The notes: generated from the sequence alone by a model not told the origin. Shown: positions 28,573-37,405, numbered from the stretch's first letter. The stretch: DNA of 64,000 bases from Dyadobacter sp. CY261 (GCF_021440085.1 NZ_JAKCPW010000005.1:62001-126000); one strand, 5' to 3'. Program-made: numbers and translations.

Positions 28573-29163
28573 ATGTATCCATTTGCAGCCACAGGGAACA
28601 CGAAAGAGTCCCTGTATAAGGAGGTCAATTTGCCCGCAGAATTCGAAAGCGTGCTGATCAACAAGCTCGCGGCGCTTGACCATCGTTACCTTAAAGACCT
28701 GAAAATCAACGTAGGTAATGTATTAAAATCACAAACATTGAACCGCAAAGAAGCATTGTTGCTCGCATTAGCGGTGGCGGTGAACGAAAAGAATGCGGCG
28801 CTGATCGCGGCCTTGGAAGAACTGGCTACCCAGGAAGGTGCTGAGGAAAAAGAAATTGCGGAGATAACGGCCTGTGTTTCATTGATGAATGCGAACAACG
28901 TATTCTACCGTTTCCGTCACTTCATGCATAAGGAGTTTTACGATAATGCACCTGCGGGCATCAAAATGAGCATTATGGCAAATCCGGTGCTGGGCAAGGA
29001 GTTTTTCGAACTGACGAGCCTCGTCGTTTCTGCATTAAACGGCTGCGAAATGTGCGTGACTTCGCACGAGCAATCGGTATTGAACCATGGCGGCACACAG
29101 GCACGTATATTCGATGCGGTTAGGCTTGGAGCGATCTTCAAGAGCTTTTCTGTATTGCTATAA
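28573..29163 (+). CDS. ahpD: AhpD-like alkylhydroperoxidase (carboxymuconolactone decarboxylase family)
   Basis: I start at 28573 (MYPFAATGNTKESLYKEV), 196 residues; the open frame further upstream runs through the ahpC terminator and is not credible. The active site CEMCVTSHE holds Cys158, Cys161 and His165 in the CxxCxxxH arrangement of AhpD, where the cysteine pair reduces oxidised AhpC. The acidic residue of the proton relay is expected before it. Its position just after ahpC supports a functional pair. The intervening terminator implies lower expression than ahpC. Confidence 0.92.
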   Translation: MYPFAATGNTKESLYKEVNLPAEFESVLINKLAALDHRYLKDLKINVGNVLKSQTLNRKEALLLALAVAVNEKNAALIAALEELATQEGAEEKEIAEITACVSLMNANNVFYRFRHFMHKEFYDNAPAGIKMSIMANPVLGKEFFELTSLVVSALNGCEMCVTSHEQSVLNHGGTQARIFDAVRLGAIFKSFSVLL

Positions 29164-29169
29164 AACAAA

Positions 29170-29198
29170 ACTAGCCAGGTCTTAAAGATCTGGCTAGT
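29170..29198. terminator. Bidirectional terminator hairpin
   Basis: ACTAGCCAG (29170-29178) and CTGGCTAGT (29190-29198) form a perfect 9-bp stem around an AGATC/TCTT-like inner part. T-rich sequence follows only on the minus strand, so it best serves the minus-strand gene at 29256, with ahpD convergent. Confidence 0.6.
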
Positions 29199-29255
29199 CC
29201 CAAATTATCCATCCTATTTCTCTATTGTTTTCTTGGTTGGATACTGCACATCATC

Positions 29256-30011
29256 CTACTCCAAATAGCTGATGTAAAAGGCGTTGCGGCCCCACATGGT
29301 ACTGGGGTCGAAATCGATCATCAGCGTGCTCTCATACTCATCTTCTGAGAAGTGATTGCGCAGTTTAAGCGGCGTCTTGCCGTTCTCCCCGTTATAATAG
29401 GCGGTCATTTCGTACCGGCCCAGGGGAATGTCTACCAGATAGCCGTAATTCTTCGAATAAGGCTTTCCTGACTTCATTTTCAACGTCGAGCCTTTGGAAC
29501 CGTCGATGAGGTTACCAACCGGCGTAAGTGTGAATTCAATATTTTCTTCGTCGTAAATACTGCTGTAAAGCGCCTTATTGACCCCGATCGTTGCGCCGAA
29601 AAACCCCTCGCCTTCCGGGCGCTCGCCAGTAAGTTTCCACTGGAAGTTCCGCACGGCGCCATCAATGCTGAATGCTTCGAAAACATCCGGGGCCAGGTCC
29701 ATTTCGTATCGGCGACCATTGTACTCCTTCACGATCTGCGCCGAAGCCATAAATGTGCCGACTTTGGGCAGCTGGATCTCGTAGTTGCCGTTCGCATCGG
29801 TATTGCCGAGGGAGTAGGATGCGTGGAACATGGTATTGTCGATCACAACTTCCACGCCCTTAATAGGGTTCCCCTTCGTGTCAGTGACCTTTCCGGTCGC
29901 ATATCCCTGTTTCGAACCTTGCGCGCCTACGCCGGGCTCGTCGTCGGTGGTGCAGGCAGCAACGAGCCCTATTGCCAGGACCCATTGCAGCATTAATGCC
30001 GATTTTTTCAT
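29256..30011 (-). CDS. Lipoprotein with carboxypeptidase-regulatory-like domain
   Basis: The 251-residue lipoprotein has Cys20 in AIGLVAACTTDDE. Residues about 35-105 form a CarboxypepD_reg-like beta-sandwich (GYATGKVTDTKGNPIKGVEV, TDANGNYEIQLP). The remainder is beta-rich with no recognised motif, ending YISYLE. It is the last gene of a minus-strand series of envelope proteins and follows the lipoprotein at 30025 by 13 bp. Function is unknown; proteins of this form are usually periplasmic or surface exposed. Confidence 0.8.
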   Translation of the reverse strand: MKKSALMLQWVLAIGLVAACTTDDEPGVGAQGSKQGYATGKVTDTKGNPIKGVEVVIDNTMFHASYSLGNTDANGNYEIQLPKVGTFMASAQIVKEYNGRRYEMDLAPDVFEAFSIDGAVRNFQWKLTGERPEGEGFFGATIGVNKALYSSIYDEENIEFTLTPVGNLIDGSKGSTLKMKSGKPYSKNYGYLVDIPLGRYEMTAYYNGENGKTPLKLRNHFSEDEYESTLMIDFDPSTMWGRNAFYISYLE

Positions 30012-30024
30012 GGTACCGCCGTTA

Positions 30025-30855
30025 TTAGTCGATCTTGCGCAACTCCGTGGTAGAAGAATCCTCTTCAGTCTTTTCGATCGATTTTACTACCCCCACGCCA
30101 GGTGCAGTCCAGAGTGTTACATTCACCAGCTCGGTTGTGATTTCCGGGGGAGTCGCGTCGGTTTCGAACTTCACATAAACCTCATATGAGTACTCCCATT
30201 TGGTACATTTGAATTCACCCGCAGTGGTTGTAATCGTTTCCTCGCCGGTTGCCTTTCCATTTTTATAGGTAAGTTTCGTTTCAACCGCGGCATCTACCGA
30301 GCCTTCGTCCCCAACAGGGATTTCCAGCTTCATCAATATCTTGATCGGATCACCTTTAAACGTCAGCGCGCTGTTTATTTTTCCGTTGTTTTCCAATAAC
30401 TGATATTGAGGGAAGCCTGTTACTTTGAAATCAGCGATATATGCGATGTCGTTGATCTCATTTACAAGTGCTTTCAATGCCGTTGGATAAGGCAATTCGT
30501 TCGTCGTCGTTCCGCCTTTAGCATACGCTTTCGATATCAGGGTCATTTCCTCTTCATTTTCCCTGACAAGGTTATGAATCGTGTGAACGGCAAGTCCGGC
30601 CGAGTCTTTTGTACTCACGATCTTTGTAGTCATGGTACCATCGGAACCGTCCGAATCGGTGATCTTGTAATGGTAACTTTTGTCCTTCGAAGGAATAAAT
30701 TCTTTTTCGGTGCCGCCGCCGTTTCCGCCGTCAGGATCTACATTGTCGTCGTCGTCCTTACAAGCGGTGAAGGACATGGCCAGTACGGCTAGGGCAAGAG
30801 CCGATTTCGCGATTTTGCTAATCAGCATTGAGGGTGATTGGATTTTCTTTTTCAT
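30025..30855 (-). CDS. Lipoprotein of unknown function
   Basis: The 276-residue protein has a lipoprotein signal (LAMSFTACKDDDDN, Cys32) followed by an acidic and glycine-rich tether. The body alternates beta segments (YHYKITDSDGSDGTM, GEETITTTAGEFKCTKWEY, VTLWTAPGVGVVKSIEKT). The latter recalls beta-sandwich proteins that carry small ligands across the periplasm, but no family is recognised with confidence. It is preceded by the leader AACAGCCATGAAAA shared with other secreted genes here. It sits 13 bp before the gene at 29256 and likely shares its transcript. Confidence 0.78.
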   Translation of the reverse strand: MKKKIQSPSMLISKIAKSALALAVLAMSFTACKDDDDNVDPDGGNGGGTEKEFIPSKDKSYHYKITDSDGSDGTMTTKIVSTKDSAGLAVHTIHNLVRENEEEMTLISKAYAKGGTTTNELPYPTALKALVNEINDIAYIADFKVTGFPQYQLLENNGKINSALTFKGDPIKILMKLEIPVGDEGSVDAAVETKLTYKNGKATGEETITTTAGEFKCTKWEYSYEVYVKFETDATPPEITTELVNVTLWTAPGVGVVKSIEKTEEDSSTTELRKID

Positions 30856-30916
30856 GGCTGTTTTTAAATAATAAAGCAGTTGATTTCAAAATATTAAAAC
30901 ACTAACTAAAAACGTA

Positions 30917-31387
30917 TTAAAGTACCAGGCCCAGGAGCAGGATCACAAAACCCACAATAACAAGGTTGCCTCTGATGAAGATGTACTTCATCCATTCGGC
31001 CCGCGCATTGATGTAGCCTTTGCGTGTATTCAAAAGGCCGCTGTTGATGAGCTCATTTACCGGCTCGCTGGCTTTAAGCGCCAGCACCAGGTCCGCAACG
31101 AGCAGCAGGAAAGCAGCCAATACCGACCCATAGGAAAATAATCCACCGGATCTGATCGTCAGTGCCAGCCAGATAACCATGATCACCAACGACGACAAGT
31201 ATATTGCCTTTAGGTTTTCCCTGACCCGCGGGTCCACCGCCTTACGCAATTCAATGAAACCTTCGGGAGAAATATCGAACAGCGCCTTACCGAAACCGAC
31301 CTGATAGAAAGCGCCCTGCGATGCCAGGAAAAAGTACAGCACCAGGCCGATCGGACGCACGAGCGTCAGGATTTCAACGGATTTCAT
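30917..31387 (-). CDS. Four-helix membrane protein, DUF1772-like
   Basis: I start at 31387 (MKSVEILTLVRPIGLVLYFF), 156 residues; a longer frame begins at 31447 inside the upstream gene. Four hydrophobic segments are visible, with ELRKAVDPRVRENLKAIYLS between helices 1 and 2 and ASEPVNELINSGLLNTRKG before helix 4. The layout and the PVNELIN motif recall DUF1772/anthrone-oxygenase-like proteins, but the match is weak. The 14-bp overlap with the upstream gene suggests translational coupling. Confidence 0.65.
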   Translation of the reverse strand: MKSVEILTLVRPIGLVLYFFLASQGAFYQVGFGKALFDISPEGFIELRKAVDPRVRENLKAIYLSSLVIMVIWLALTIRSGGLFSYGSVLAAFLLLVADLVLALKASEPVNELINSGLLNTRKGYINARAEWMKYIFIRGNLVIVGFVILLLGLVL

Positions 31388-31697
31388 AAAGCTTGATGTT
31401 CGCCCCGTGGGTTGTATCCTTTTCCAGCTCCTTACGCAACTGTTCATTCAAGTATTTTCTGACGGAAAGCTTCCTGACATCGAGCACCTCCGGTTCGGCT
31501 ACTTCCGACACCATGTGGTTGCTATGGGCGTAGTATTTTACAATGGTCGATTTTTTATCCGGTGACGTCTCCGTCACCCAGAACCCTTTTTCAGGGAATG
31601 GCTGCCGTGCCGGGCGCGTGGCTTTGCCTACGGCGTGTTTTTGAATGCCTCCGGCCATTAGCAGTCCGGCAAGCATGTAATGTGTGATTATTTTCAT
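31374..31697 (-). CDS. Small secreted protein of unknown function
   Basis: The 107-residue product has a probable signal peptide (MKIITHYMLAGLLMAGGIQK) and a polar body (GFWVTETSPDKKSTIVKYYA, VRKLSVRKYLNEQLRKELEK). It overlaps the start of the four-helix gene by 14 bp. The leader ATATAGCCATGAAA matches the start context of several neighbouring secreted genes, supporting this start. No family is recognised. Confidence 0.65.
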   Translation of the reverse strand: MKIITHYMLAGLLMAGGIQKHAVGKATRPARQPFPEKGFWVTETSPDKKSTIVKYYAHSNHMVSEVAEPEVLDVRKLSVRKYLNEQLRKELEKDTTHGANIKLYEIR

Positions 31698-31793
31698 GGC
31701 TATATTTATCTCAACTAAAAAAATGGCTGATCACCGCGCGGCCCGAGCTAACAAACTTCGGCTCCTGCCAATGCGCCTTGACCAGGTTCCGGA

Positions 31794-32138
31794 TCACGAC
31801 CAGATGCGCGCAAAGGACCCGATTGGCGCACGCACAACATGTAGCATAATCAGCAAATCGACATTCATCCCGTCGGTGACCACTTTGCCCGGCCTGGCGA
31901 GAAACAGCCAGGCCATCAGGGCAGCGGGTGGGACCACCACAAGTAGCAGCCGGGGGATCATGGTATCGGTAACTTTAAAATATCCGGCGAGAGAGGCCCC
32001 GCACTGCACCGCTATCCAGAGAACAGCGGCGCGAGCAAAAAAACTGGTACCTTTAACAGCCTGGAAGAACGTAAACACCACCAGGAGGGTAATCAGGCCA
32101 AAGACGATACTGGTACAATACGTGGAACTGTCCATCAC
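31794..32138 (-). pseudogene. Truncated membrane protein, probably frameshifted
   Basis: The 114-residue frame has three hydrophobic segments and a motif DLLIMLHVVRAPIG. Related Bacteroidota membrane proteins, as I recall them, carry LHVVR(I)PVE followed by a further hundred residues, whereas this frame stops eight residues later. A different frame downstream reads HLVVIRNLVKAHWQEPKFVS and ends TGA just before 31697, so coding-like sequence continues out of frame. A frameshift or internal deletion is likely. It lies 7 bp after the beta-helix lipoprotein gene. If translated as it stands it would be a small membrane protein. Confidence 0.5.
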
Positions 32139-32145
32139 TACGCTC

Positions 32146-33612
32146 CTACTCTTTCAACAACTTGGCTTGTGCGTTGTCTTTGAAAGTGTTGACCGTTTCC
32201 ACGTCGGCATTGATCGTTGCCTGGTAGTTCACAAAAATTCCGTAGCCGCCGCTGTTGGAGATCACCGACTTCCGGATTGCCATTCTGGCCTGCCCGCCGT
32301 AGACCGCAATGTTGGCCTTCTTGCCCGACACGATCGCGATGTTACCTCCGCCGGACACTTCCGCATGCTCAATCACATTCTGGTCGCTTGTCGAGAAGCA
32401 GATCATGCCTTTCCAGTAAGCAGCCGTATTTTCGGCTCCGCGGATCACAATTTTATTAGTCTCGGTGCCCACCGCATTGAAATAGCCGTCGTCGATGGTA
32501 ATAAAGCCTGCGCGTCCCACCTCGATCGTCACGCCTGGCAACAATTTCCAGTTGGCATCGGAGGTAACGTTTTCGAGAATGCGATAAGGGGTTTTGTCTT
32601 TGAAACCTTTCCAAACCACTTCATTCGCTGCATTTTTAGGAAGTGCCGAGGCAAAAATCTCCACCACATTACGTCCATTGCCATCTGTGAATTTGGAATC
32701 TGTATCCAGGTTCTTCACATTCTCGGCACCGAGAAGGATACCTGCCTCCGTATTGTCTTTGAAATTATTCTTTTCAAATGAAGCCAGGCTTACCCCCTGC
32801 TGAATATAAAGGCCGTAGCCAGCATTCGCCTCGAACAAACAGTTTTTAATATTGACCTCCGCCTGACTTCCCAGAACGGCCATACCCGCTTTGGTAGTGC
32901 TGTACAATGGCTTGCTTCCTGCGTGCAGCACCTGCACATATTCCAGCGTGTTGGCGCTGCTCGATGAGCGGAACGTCACACCCGACCAGAAACCTTTGGT
33001 GGTCTCTTTTCCGATGAAACGGATCGGTTTTTCAGCTTCTCCTTTTGCGATCAGAATACCGCCATTGTCGTTGATTTCCAAACGGGTATCACGTGCAAAT
33101 GCGATAACAACGCCGGGTTTGATTTCGAGCTCCGCATTCACTGAAACATTGGCATTGACAATGTAATCCGGAACGGCGGGGTTATCGACGCGGTCGTTCA
33201 AAGTCAGTTTAGCCTTGATGTTGGCGTCGATCACAGCCGGCTCGATGAGGATTACGGTGATGAGGACTTTGTCTTTGCTCTGGCCATTGGCATTGCTGAC
33301 GGTCAGTTCCACTTCGTACTCGCCGGCGAGGTCCGCAGTGAAGGTCGGTTTGGCAGTGGTAGCAGAAGCCAGGTTGGCTGTACTACCGGCAGGTTTTTTA
33401 GAGAATGCCCAGCTGAACTCGAAAGGTTTGGCTTCACTGTCGGTGGAAGCGCTACCATCGAGATTCACAACAGAGCCTGCGTTCACATTCTGGTCCGCGC
33501 CAGCTTTGGCGGTCAATGTGTTGGATGGTTTTACATCTTCGTCCTCCTTGCAGCTACCCAGTAACAGGGTAAATGACAAGGCTGCCCAAAGAATTCTTCT
33601 TGTTTTTAACAT
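32146..33612 (-). CDS. Lipoprotein with PKD-like domain and parallel beta-helix
   Basis: The 488-residue lipoprotein has Cys21 in LLLGSCKEDED. Residues about 35-125 form a PKD-like domain (AGADQNVNAGSVVNLDGSAS, GEYEVELTVSNANGQSKDKV). The rest shows short beta repeats of a right-handed parallel beta-helix (NTLEYVQVLHAG, VNIKNCLFEANAGYGLYIQQ, RMAIRKSVISNSGGYGIFVN), the fold of many polysaccharide lyases and surface adhesins. No catalytic residues stand out. It is downstream of the LytTR regulator gene (148-bp gap containing a TGTCGAT inverted repeat) and is a candidate target of that system. Confidence 0.82.
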   Translation of the reverse strand: MLKTRRILWAALSFTLLLGSCKEDEDVKPSNTLTAKAGADQNVNAGSVVNLDGSASTDSEAKPFEFSWAFSKKPAGSTANLASATTAKPTFTADLAGEYEVELTVSNANGQSKDKVLITVILIEPAVIDANIKAKLTLNDRVDNPAVPDYIVNANVSVNAELEIKPGVVIAFARDTRLEINDNGGILIAKGEAEKPIRFIGKETTKGFWSGVTFRSSSSANTLEYVQVLHAGSKPLYSTTKAGMAVLGSQAEVNIKNCLFEANAGYGLYIQQGVSLASFEKNNFKDNTEAGILLGAENVKNLDTDSKFTDGNGRNVVEIFASALPKNAANEVVWKGFKDKTPYRILENVTSDANWKLLPGVTIEVGRAGFITIDDGYFNAVGTETNKIVIRGAENTAAYWKGMICFSTSDQNVIEHAEVSGGGNIAIVSGKKANIAVYGGQARMAIRKSVISNSGGYGIFVNYQATINADVETVNTFKDNAQAKLLKE

Positions 33613-33712
33613 GGCTAATAATCCAAATGATTTAAATAGATTTCATTCCATTTCTCAATGGCGCTGCAATTTTAAATCGATTTGGCGAGCATCAGAAGTC
33701 CTCAAAACGGAG

Positions 33713-33740
33713 TGTCGATCAACAGCGGGTTTTATCGACA
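33713..33740. promoter_or_regulatory. TGTCGAT inverted repeat, candidate regulator site
   Basis: TGTCGAT (33713-33719) and ATCGACA (33734-33740) start 21 bp apart in the gap between the LytTR regulator gene and the beta-helix lipoprotein gene. The same TGTCGA core, also with 21-bp spacing, lies upstream of the histidine kinase gene. Confidence 0.4.
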
Positions 33741-33760
33741 AACGCCTTTTGCGGCGCCGG

Positions 33761-34486
33761 TTAAAAGGTGAGCTTAAAACGGCGCTGACAGTCGTTACGG
33801 AAGTTTCGGCCGATCGGCAGCTCCTTCCCGTCTATTTCGAGCTTATGCGAATGGTAGCTTTCGACTTTATCAACCGAAACGATAAATGACCTGTGAATAC
33901 GGATAAAACCGTCCTCCGGCAGCAGCTCTTCCAGCAGGCTGATTTTTTGTTTGGAAATAAGGGCCTTGTCTTTCAAAACCACCTTGATGTAGTCCCGCAA
34001 ACTTTCGATCCAGTAAATGTCGTCGACGTTCACCTTCACCATTTTACGGTCCACTTTTAAATATAAAAACACATCCTGGCTGGTCTGCGCATTTTTTTGT
34101 GCCACCGAAACCGTCTGGTTTGTAATATTCAAACCTGTAAAAACTTTGTCCATCGCGCGCAGGAAGCGTTCGAAAGGAATGGGTTTGAGCAAATAATCGA
34201 CCGCATTCAAATCAAAACCTTCGACGGCATAGTCCTGGTAGGCGGTTGTAAAAACAACTTTGGGCGGATTTTTGAGACTTCTGAGAAGGTCTGTACCTTT
34301 CAGGCCCGGCATTTTGACATCCAGGAACATCAGGTCGATCTTTTGCTGCTGCAACACCTGAAATGCCTGGATCGCATCCTGGCAGCGCGCCGCGACCTCT
34401 ATTTCGGCGAAATTGGCGAGGTAATTGTCCAGTACTTCGATGGCATGAGGCTCATCATCCACCAGAATGGCTTTCAGCTTCATCAT
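33761..34486 (-). CDS. LytTR family response regulator
   Basis: The 241-residue protein has a receiver domain with acidic pair DDEP (10-11), phospho-acceptor Asp56 in DLMFLDVKMPG, and the conserved KPI motif in LLKPIPFERF. A LytTR DNA-binding domain follows (about 140-235: VDDIYWIESLRDYIKVVLKD, FIRIHRSFIVSVDKV, PIGRNFR). LytTR regulators bind paired direct repeats about 21 bp apart and often control envelope functions. It begins 2 bp after the kinase gene. Confidence 0.95.
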   Translation of the reverse strand: MMKLKAILVDDEPHAIEVLDNYLANFAEIEVAARCQDAIQAFQVLQQQKIDLMFLDVKMPGLKGTDLLRSLKNPPKVVFTTAYQDYAVEGFDLNAVDYLLKPIPFERFLRAMDKVFTGLNITNQTVSVAQKNAQTSQDVFLYLKVDRKMVKVNVDDIYWIESLRDYIKVVLKDKALISKQKISLLEELLPEDGFIRIHRSFIVSVDKVESYHSHKLEIDGKELPIGRNFRNDCQRRFKLTF

Positions 34487-34488
34487 TA

Positions 34489-35586
34489 TCAGATATCCAA
34501 TCGTTTATCAAGGTCTATTTCCAAAATCACAGCGAATACATCCTCCTCGTCCATGATTTTGAGGTTATGTGCCGCGGGATAGAGGATTTCCAGCCGCTTG
34601 CGCACATTCGCGAGGCCTATGCTCACATGATGCGGGCGCTCGTCGTGCACGGCAGTTTCGGGTTTGCTGTTCGAGATCTTAAATTTCAATGCGTTGCTCT
34701 TTACCCGCAAATCCATATTGATCCACGCCTGGCCGATCTGCTCGCTCGCGCCGTGCTTGAATGCATTCTCGACCAGCGGCAATATCAGCAGCGGCGCAAT
34801 GCGGTACTCGGGCGACAAGCCGTTGATACTGAAATTAATATCCAGTCGCTCCTCATATCTGATCTTCTCCAATTCGATATAACTTTTGAGAATACTTATG
34901 TCCCTTTCCAGCTGTACGATCTCCGTATTGGCCTCATAAAGCATATACCGCAAAATCTCCGCCAGCCCCATCACCACGCCCGGCGATTGCGGCGATTGCT
35001 TCAAAGTCAATGCATAAAGGTTATTTAATGTATTGAACAAAAAATGCGGGTGCAGCTGGCCTTTGAGAAAATTGAGCTCGGCTTCCATCGCTGCCTGCCG
35101 CCGGTCGAACCACATTTTAAAAAACTTCACCGACAATGCGATCCAAACGAAAATATTGGTCTGCTCGAATGCGCTGATGAGGTACACCGGTTTCGAGAGC
35201 TGTTGTCTGAAGGTGCCGTCGAGCTTGTGCCATACAAAGGTCGGATCGTTTCTCTTGACGGCGTTATAAATAATGGGATCGGCAACGAGTATTTCCATCA
35301 GCCTGAAAGCGAACGTCGACCCCATGACGATCAGCAGGAAGTAGGCCACAAACTGCACGTACTTCTTCCTATCGAAATACCGCGGGATGATCACATAGGC
35401 GATCAGGTAAAAATAACCGATGTGGATTGGCATAAAAAAGCCCACAATACCGATCGTGAGCCAGTAGTCGGGCATGCCGGCACCATAAATAATCGTCAGG
35501 ATCGTCCATACGGCGAGCCAGAACAATATGTGCAGTAAAATCCTTTTTTGTTTGGTATTATTCAAAAACGGGGCAACGGGGCGCAT
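34489..35586 (-). CDS. LytS-type sensor histidine kinase
   Basis: I start at 35586 (MRPVAPFLNNTKQKRILLHI), 365 residues; the frame open to 35634 adds 16 residues that overlap a -7 promoter box. Four membrane helices occupy the first 160 residues. A His_kinase domain follows with LKGQLHPHFLFNTLNNLY (His181 probable phosphorylation site) and an HATPase domain (PLLILPLVENAFKHG, GIGLANVRKRLEILY-type end). It forms a two-component pair with the LytTR regulator. No extracytoplasmic sensor domain is seen, so the helices probably sense a membrane-associated signal. Confidence 0.93.
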   Translation of the reverse strand: MRPVAPFLNNTKQKRILLHILFWLAVWTILTIIYGAGMPDYWLTIGIVGFFMPIHIGYFYLIAYVIIPRYFDRKKYVQFVAYFLLIVMGSTFAFRLMEILVADPIIYNAVKRNDPTFVWHKLDGTFRQQLSKPVYLISAFEQTNIFVWIALSVKFFKMWFDRRQAAMEAELNFLKGQLHPHFLFNTLNNLYALTLKQSPQSPGVVMGLAEILRYMLYEANTEIVQLERDISILKSYIELEKIRYEERLDINFSINGLSPEYRIAPLLILPLVENAFKHGASEQIGQAWINMDLRVKSNALKFKISNSKPETAVHDERPHHVSIGLANVRKRLEILYPAAHNLKIMDEEDVFAVILEIDLDKRLDI

Positions 35587-35590
35587 ATAA

Positions 35591-35598
35591 CAAAGATA
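35591..35598 (-). promoter_or_regulatory. -7 box of the histidine kinase gene
   Basis: On the minus strand 35598-35591 reads TATCTTTG, an exact TAnnTTTG match. Transcription would begin close to the assigned ATG at 35586, implying a leaderless or nearly leaderless message, unless translation starts further in. A clear -33 box is not seen, as expected for an activator-dependent promoter. Confidence 0.5.
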
Positions 35599-35634
35599 AC
35601 TAATTCGAAGGCCAATACAGGGATTGAAAAGCAA

Positions 35635-35670
35635 TGTCGACCAATGTCATACTATTGTCGACAAACGACA
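35635..35670. promoter_or_regulatory. TGTC(GAC) direct repeats, candidate LytTR operator
   Basis: TGTCGAC at 35635-35641 recurs at 35656-35662, exactly 21 bp apart, with TGTCATAC between them at 35645 and CGACA at 35666-35670. Paired direct repeats with 21-22-bp periodicity are typical LytTR targets. The block is centred about 65 bp upstream of the kinase -7 box. The rest of the 314-bp gap to ahcY holds a small CAGAGG/CCTCTG hairpin (35676-35703) and the ahcY promoter. Confidence 0.45.
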
Positions 35671-35830
35671 CCTGGCAGAGGGCACCCATCGGGTAATCCT
35701 CTGGGATACAGACAAAATATCTTTCGCAGCGTGGCTAATACGCGGCCCCTCACTTCATCATCGGGGCAGATTAGGCACTAGAAAGATAAATTATCTAAAT
35801 TTCATCGTCATAATAGAATTTGTATCTGCA

Positions 35831-35865
35831 TTTGTTCTCTCTGGTGGTTTTTCTACTTAGTTTTG
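35831..35865 (+). promoter_or_regulatory. Putative ahcY promoter
   Basis: TTTG (35831-35834) and TAGTTTTG (35858-35865) with a 23-bp spacer match the Bacteroidota -33/-7 boxes; the ATG lies 35 bp downstream of an A-rich leader. Confidence 0.65.
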
Positions 35866-35900
35866 TGCTAAAATTAAGATATTAACTAAACTGTAAAATA

Positions 35901-37217
35901 ATGGCAACGTCAACCGAAACGTACATCCCGTACAAGGTAAAAGACATCTCGCTGGCCGAATGGGGCCGTAAAGAAATCACATTGGCAGAAGCTGAAATGC
36001 CTGGTTTGATGGCGATCCGTGCCGAATACGGTCCGTCACAGCCTTTGGCAGGTGCACGTGTTGCAGGTTGCTTGCACATGACGATCCAGACTGCCGTTCT
36101 CATCGAAACCCTTACTGCATTGGGTGCTGAGGTTACCTGGTCATCATGTAACATTTTCTCTACCCAAGACCACGCGGCAGCGGCTATCGCAGCAGCGGGT
36201 ATCCCTGTTTACGCATGGAAAGGCATGAACGAAGAGGAATTTAACTGGTGTATTGAGCAGACTTTGTTCTTCGGTGAAGACCGTAAGCCGCTCAACATGA
36301 TCCTCGATGACGGTGGTGACCTTACCAACATGGTTTTCGACGAATATCCTGAGTTGATCGACGGTATCAAAGGTCTTTCGGAAGAAACTACAACCGGTGT
36401 TCACCGTTTGTATGAGCGCTACAAAAACGGCACGCTCCACCTTCCTTCGATCAACGTAAACGACTCGGTTACAAAGTCTAAATTTGATAACAAATACGGC
36501 TGCCGTGAGTCATTGGTTGACTCTATCCGCCGCGCAACCGACCTCATGCTTGCCGGTAAAGTGGCAGTAGTAGCAGGTTACGGTGACGTAGGTAAAGGTT
36601 CGGCCGAATCACTTCGTGGGGCAGGCTGCCGCGTATTGGTTACCGAAATCGACCCAATTTGCGCATTACAGGCTGCGATGGATGGTTTTGAAGTGGTAAC
36701 TATGGACGAAGCTGCTACCCGCGCTAACATTTTCGTAACGGCGACCGGTAACTACAAGATCATTACCGACAGCCACTTCCTTAAAATGCGTGACAAAGCG
36801 GTAGTTTGTAACATCGGCCACTTCGATAACGAAATCGATATGGCTTGGTTGAACAAATCTTACGGCCACACCAAATCGCAGATCAAACCACAGGTTGATA
36901 TCTACAATGTAGAAGGAAAAGATATCATCGTGCTGGCAGAAGGCCGTCTGGTGAACCTGGGCTGTGCAATGGGCCACCCGTCATTCGTGATGTCCTGCTC
37001 ATTCTCAAACCAGACACTGGCGCAGATCGAGCTTTGGACCAACACGGCTGCTTACGAAAAGAAAGTATACGTTCTTCCAAAAGCATTGGACGAAAAAGTT
37101 GCTGCATTACACCTCGCACACGTAGGCGCAAAACTGGATACATTGTCCGAAGAGCAAGCTGCTTACATCGGCGTATCCGTTGATGGTCCTTTCAAAGCGG
37201 AGACTTACCGTTATTAA
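35901..37217 (+). CDS. ahcY: S-adenosylhomocysteinase (adenosylhomocysteine hydrolase)
   Basis: The 438-residue protein carries the whole signature set: [40 protein letters not shown], the NAD-binding [41 protein letters not shown] and the C-terminal KAETYRY. It splits S-adenosylhomocysteine into homocysteine and adenosine in the cytoplasm and keeps methylation cycling. It has its own promoter and terminator and looks monocistronic. Codon use is strongly biased toward common codons, as expected of a highly expressed housekeeping gene. Confidence 0.98.
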   Translation: MATSTETYIPYKVKDISLAEWGRKEITLAEAEMPGLMAIRAEYGPSQPLAGARVAGCLHMTIQTAVLIETLTALGAEVTWSSCNIFSTQDHAAAAIAAAGIPVYAWKGMNEEEFNWCIEQTLFFGEDRKPLNMILDDGGDLTNMVFDEYPELIDGIKGLSEETTTGVHRLYERYKNGTLHLPSINVNDSVTKSKFDNKYGCRESLVDSIRRATDLMLAGKVAVVAGYGDVGKGSAESLRGAGCRVLVTEIDPICALQAAMDGFEVVTMDEAATRANIFVTATGNYKIITDSHFLKMRDKAVVCNIGHFDNEIDMAWLNKSYGHTKSQIKPQVDIYNVEGKDIIVLAEGRLVNLGCAMGHPSFVMSCSFSNQTLAQIELWTNTAAYEKKVYVLPKALDEKVAALHLAHVGAKLDTLSEEQAAYIGVSVDGPFKAETYRY

Positions 37218-37236
37218 TAATAGGATTGATATTGAG

Positions 37237-37269
37237 GACCGGCCTGTTTTTACGGGTCGGTCTTTTTTT
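37237..37269 (+). terminator. ahcY intrinsic terminator
   Basis: GACCGGCCTG (37237-37246) pairs along 10 bp, with two G-T wobbles, with CGGGTCGGTC (37253-37262). Seven T follow. Confidence 0.9.
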
Positions 37270-37405
37270 GTGTCTGCCTCAGCTGCGTGTAATAATTACC
37301 GTTTGATTATCCATACCTGATATTCCCTCATTGTTTTATTATTTGAAGATGCAACTCCCGAATATTTCATGATAAATATTGTGTAAACACTGATACACTT
37401 TGATC

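Noticed and set aside
31684..32781. 365-codon plus-strand open frame
   Set aside because: It lies antisense to the beta-helix lipoprotein and a membrane protein gene, has no domain signature, and reads as low-complexity Arg/Val/His-rich shadow sequence.
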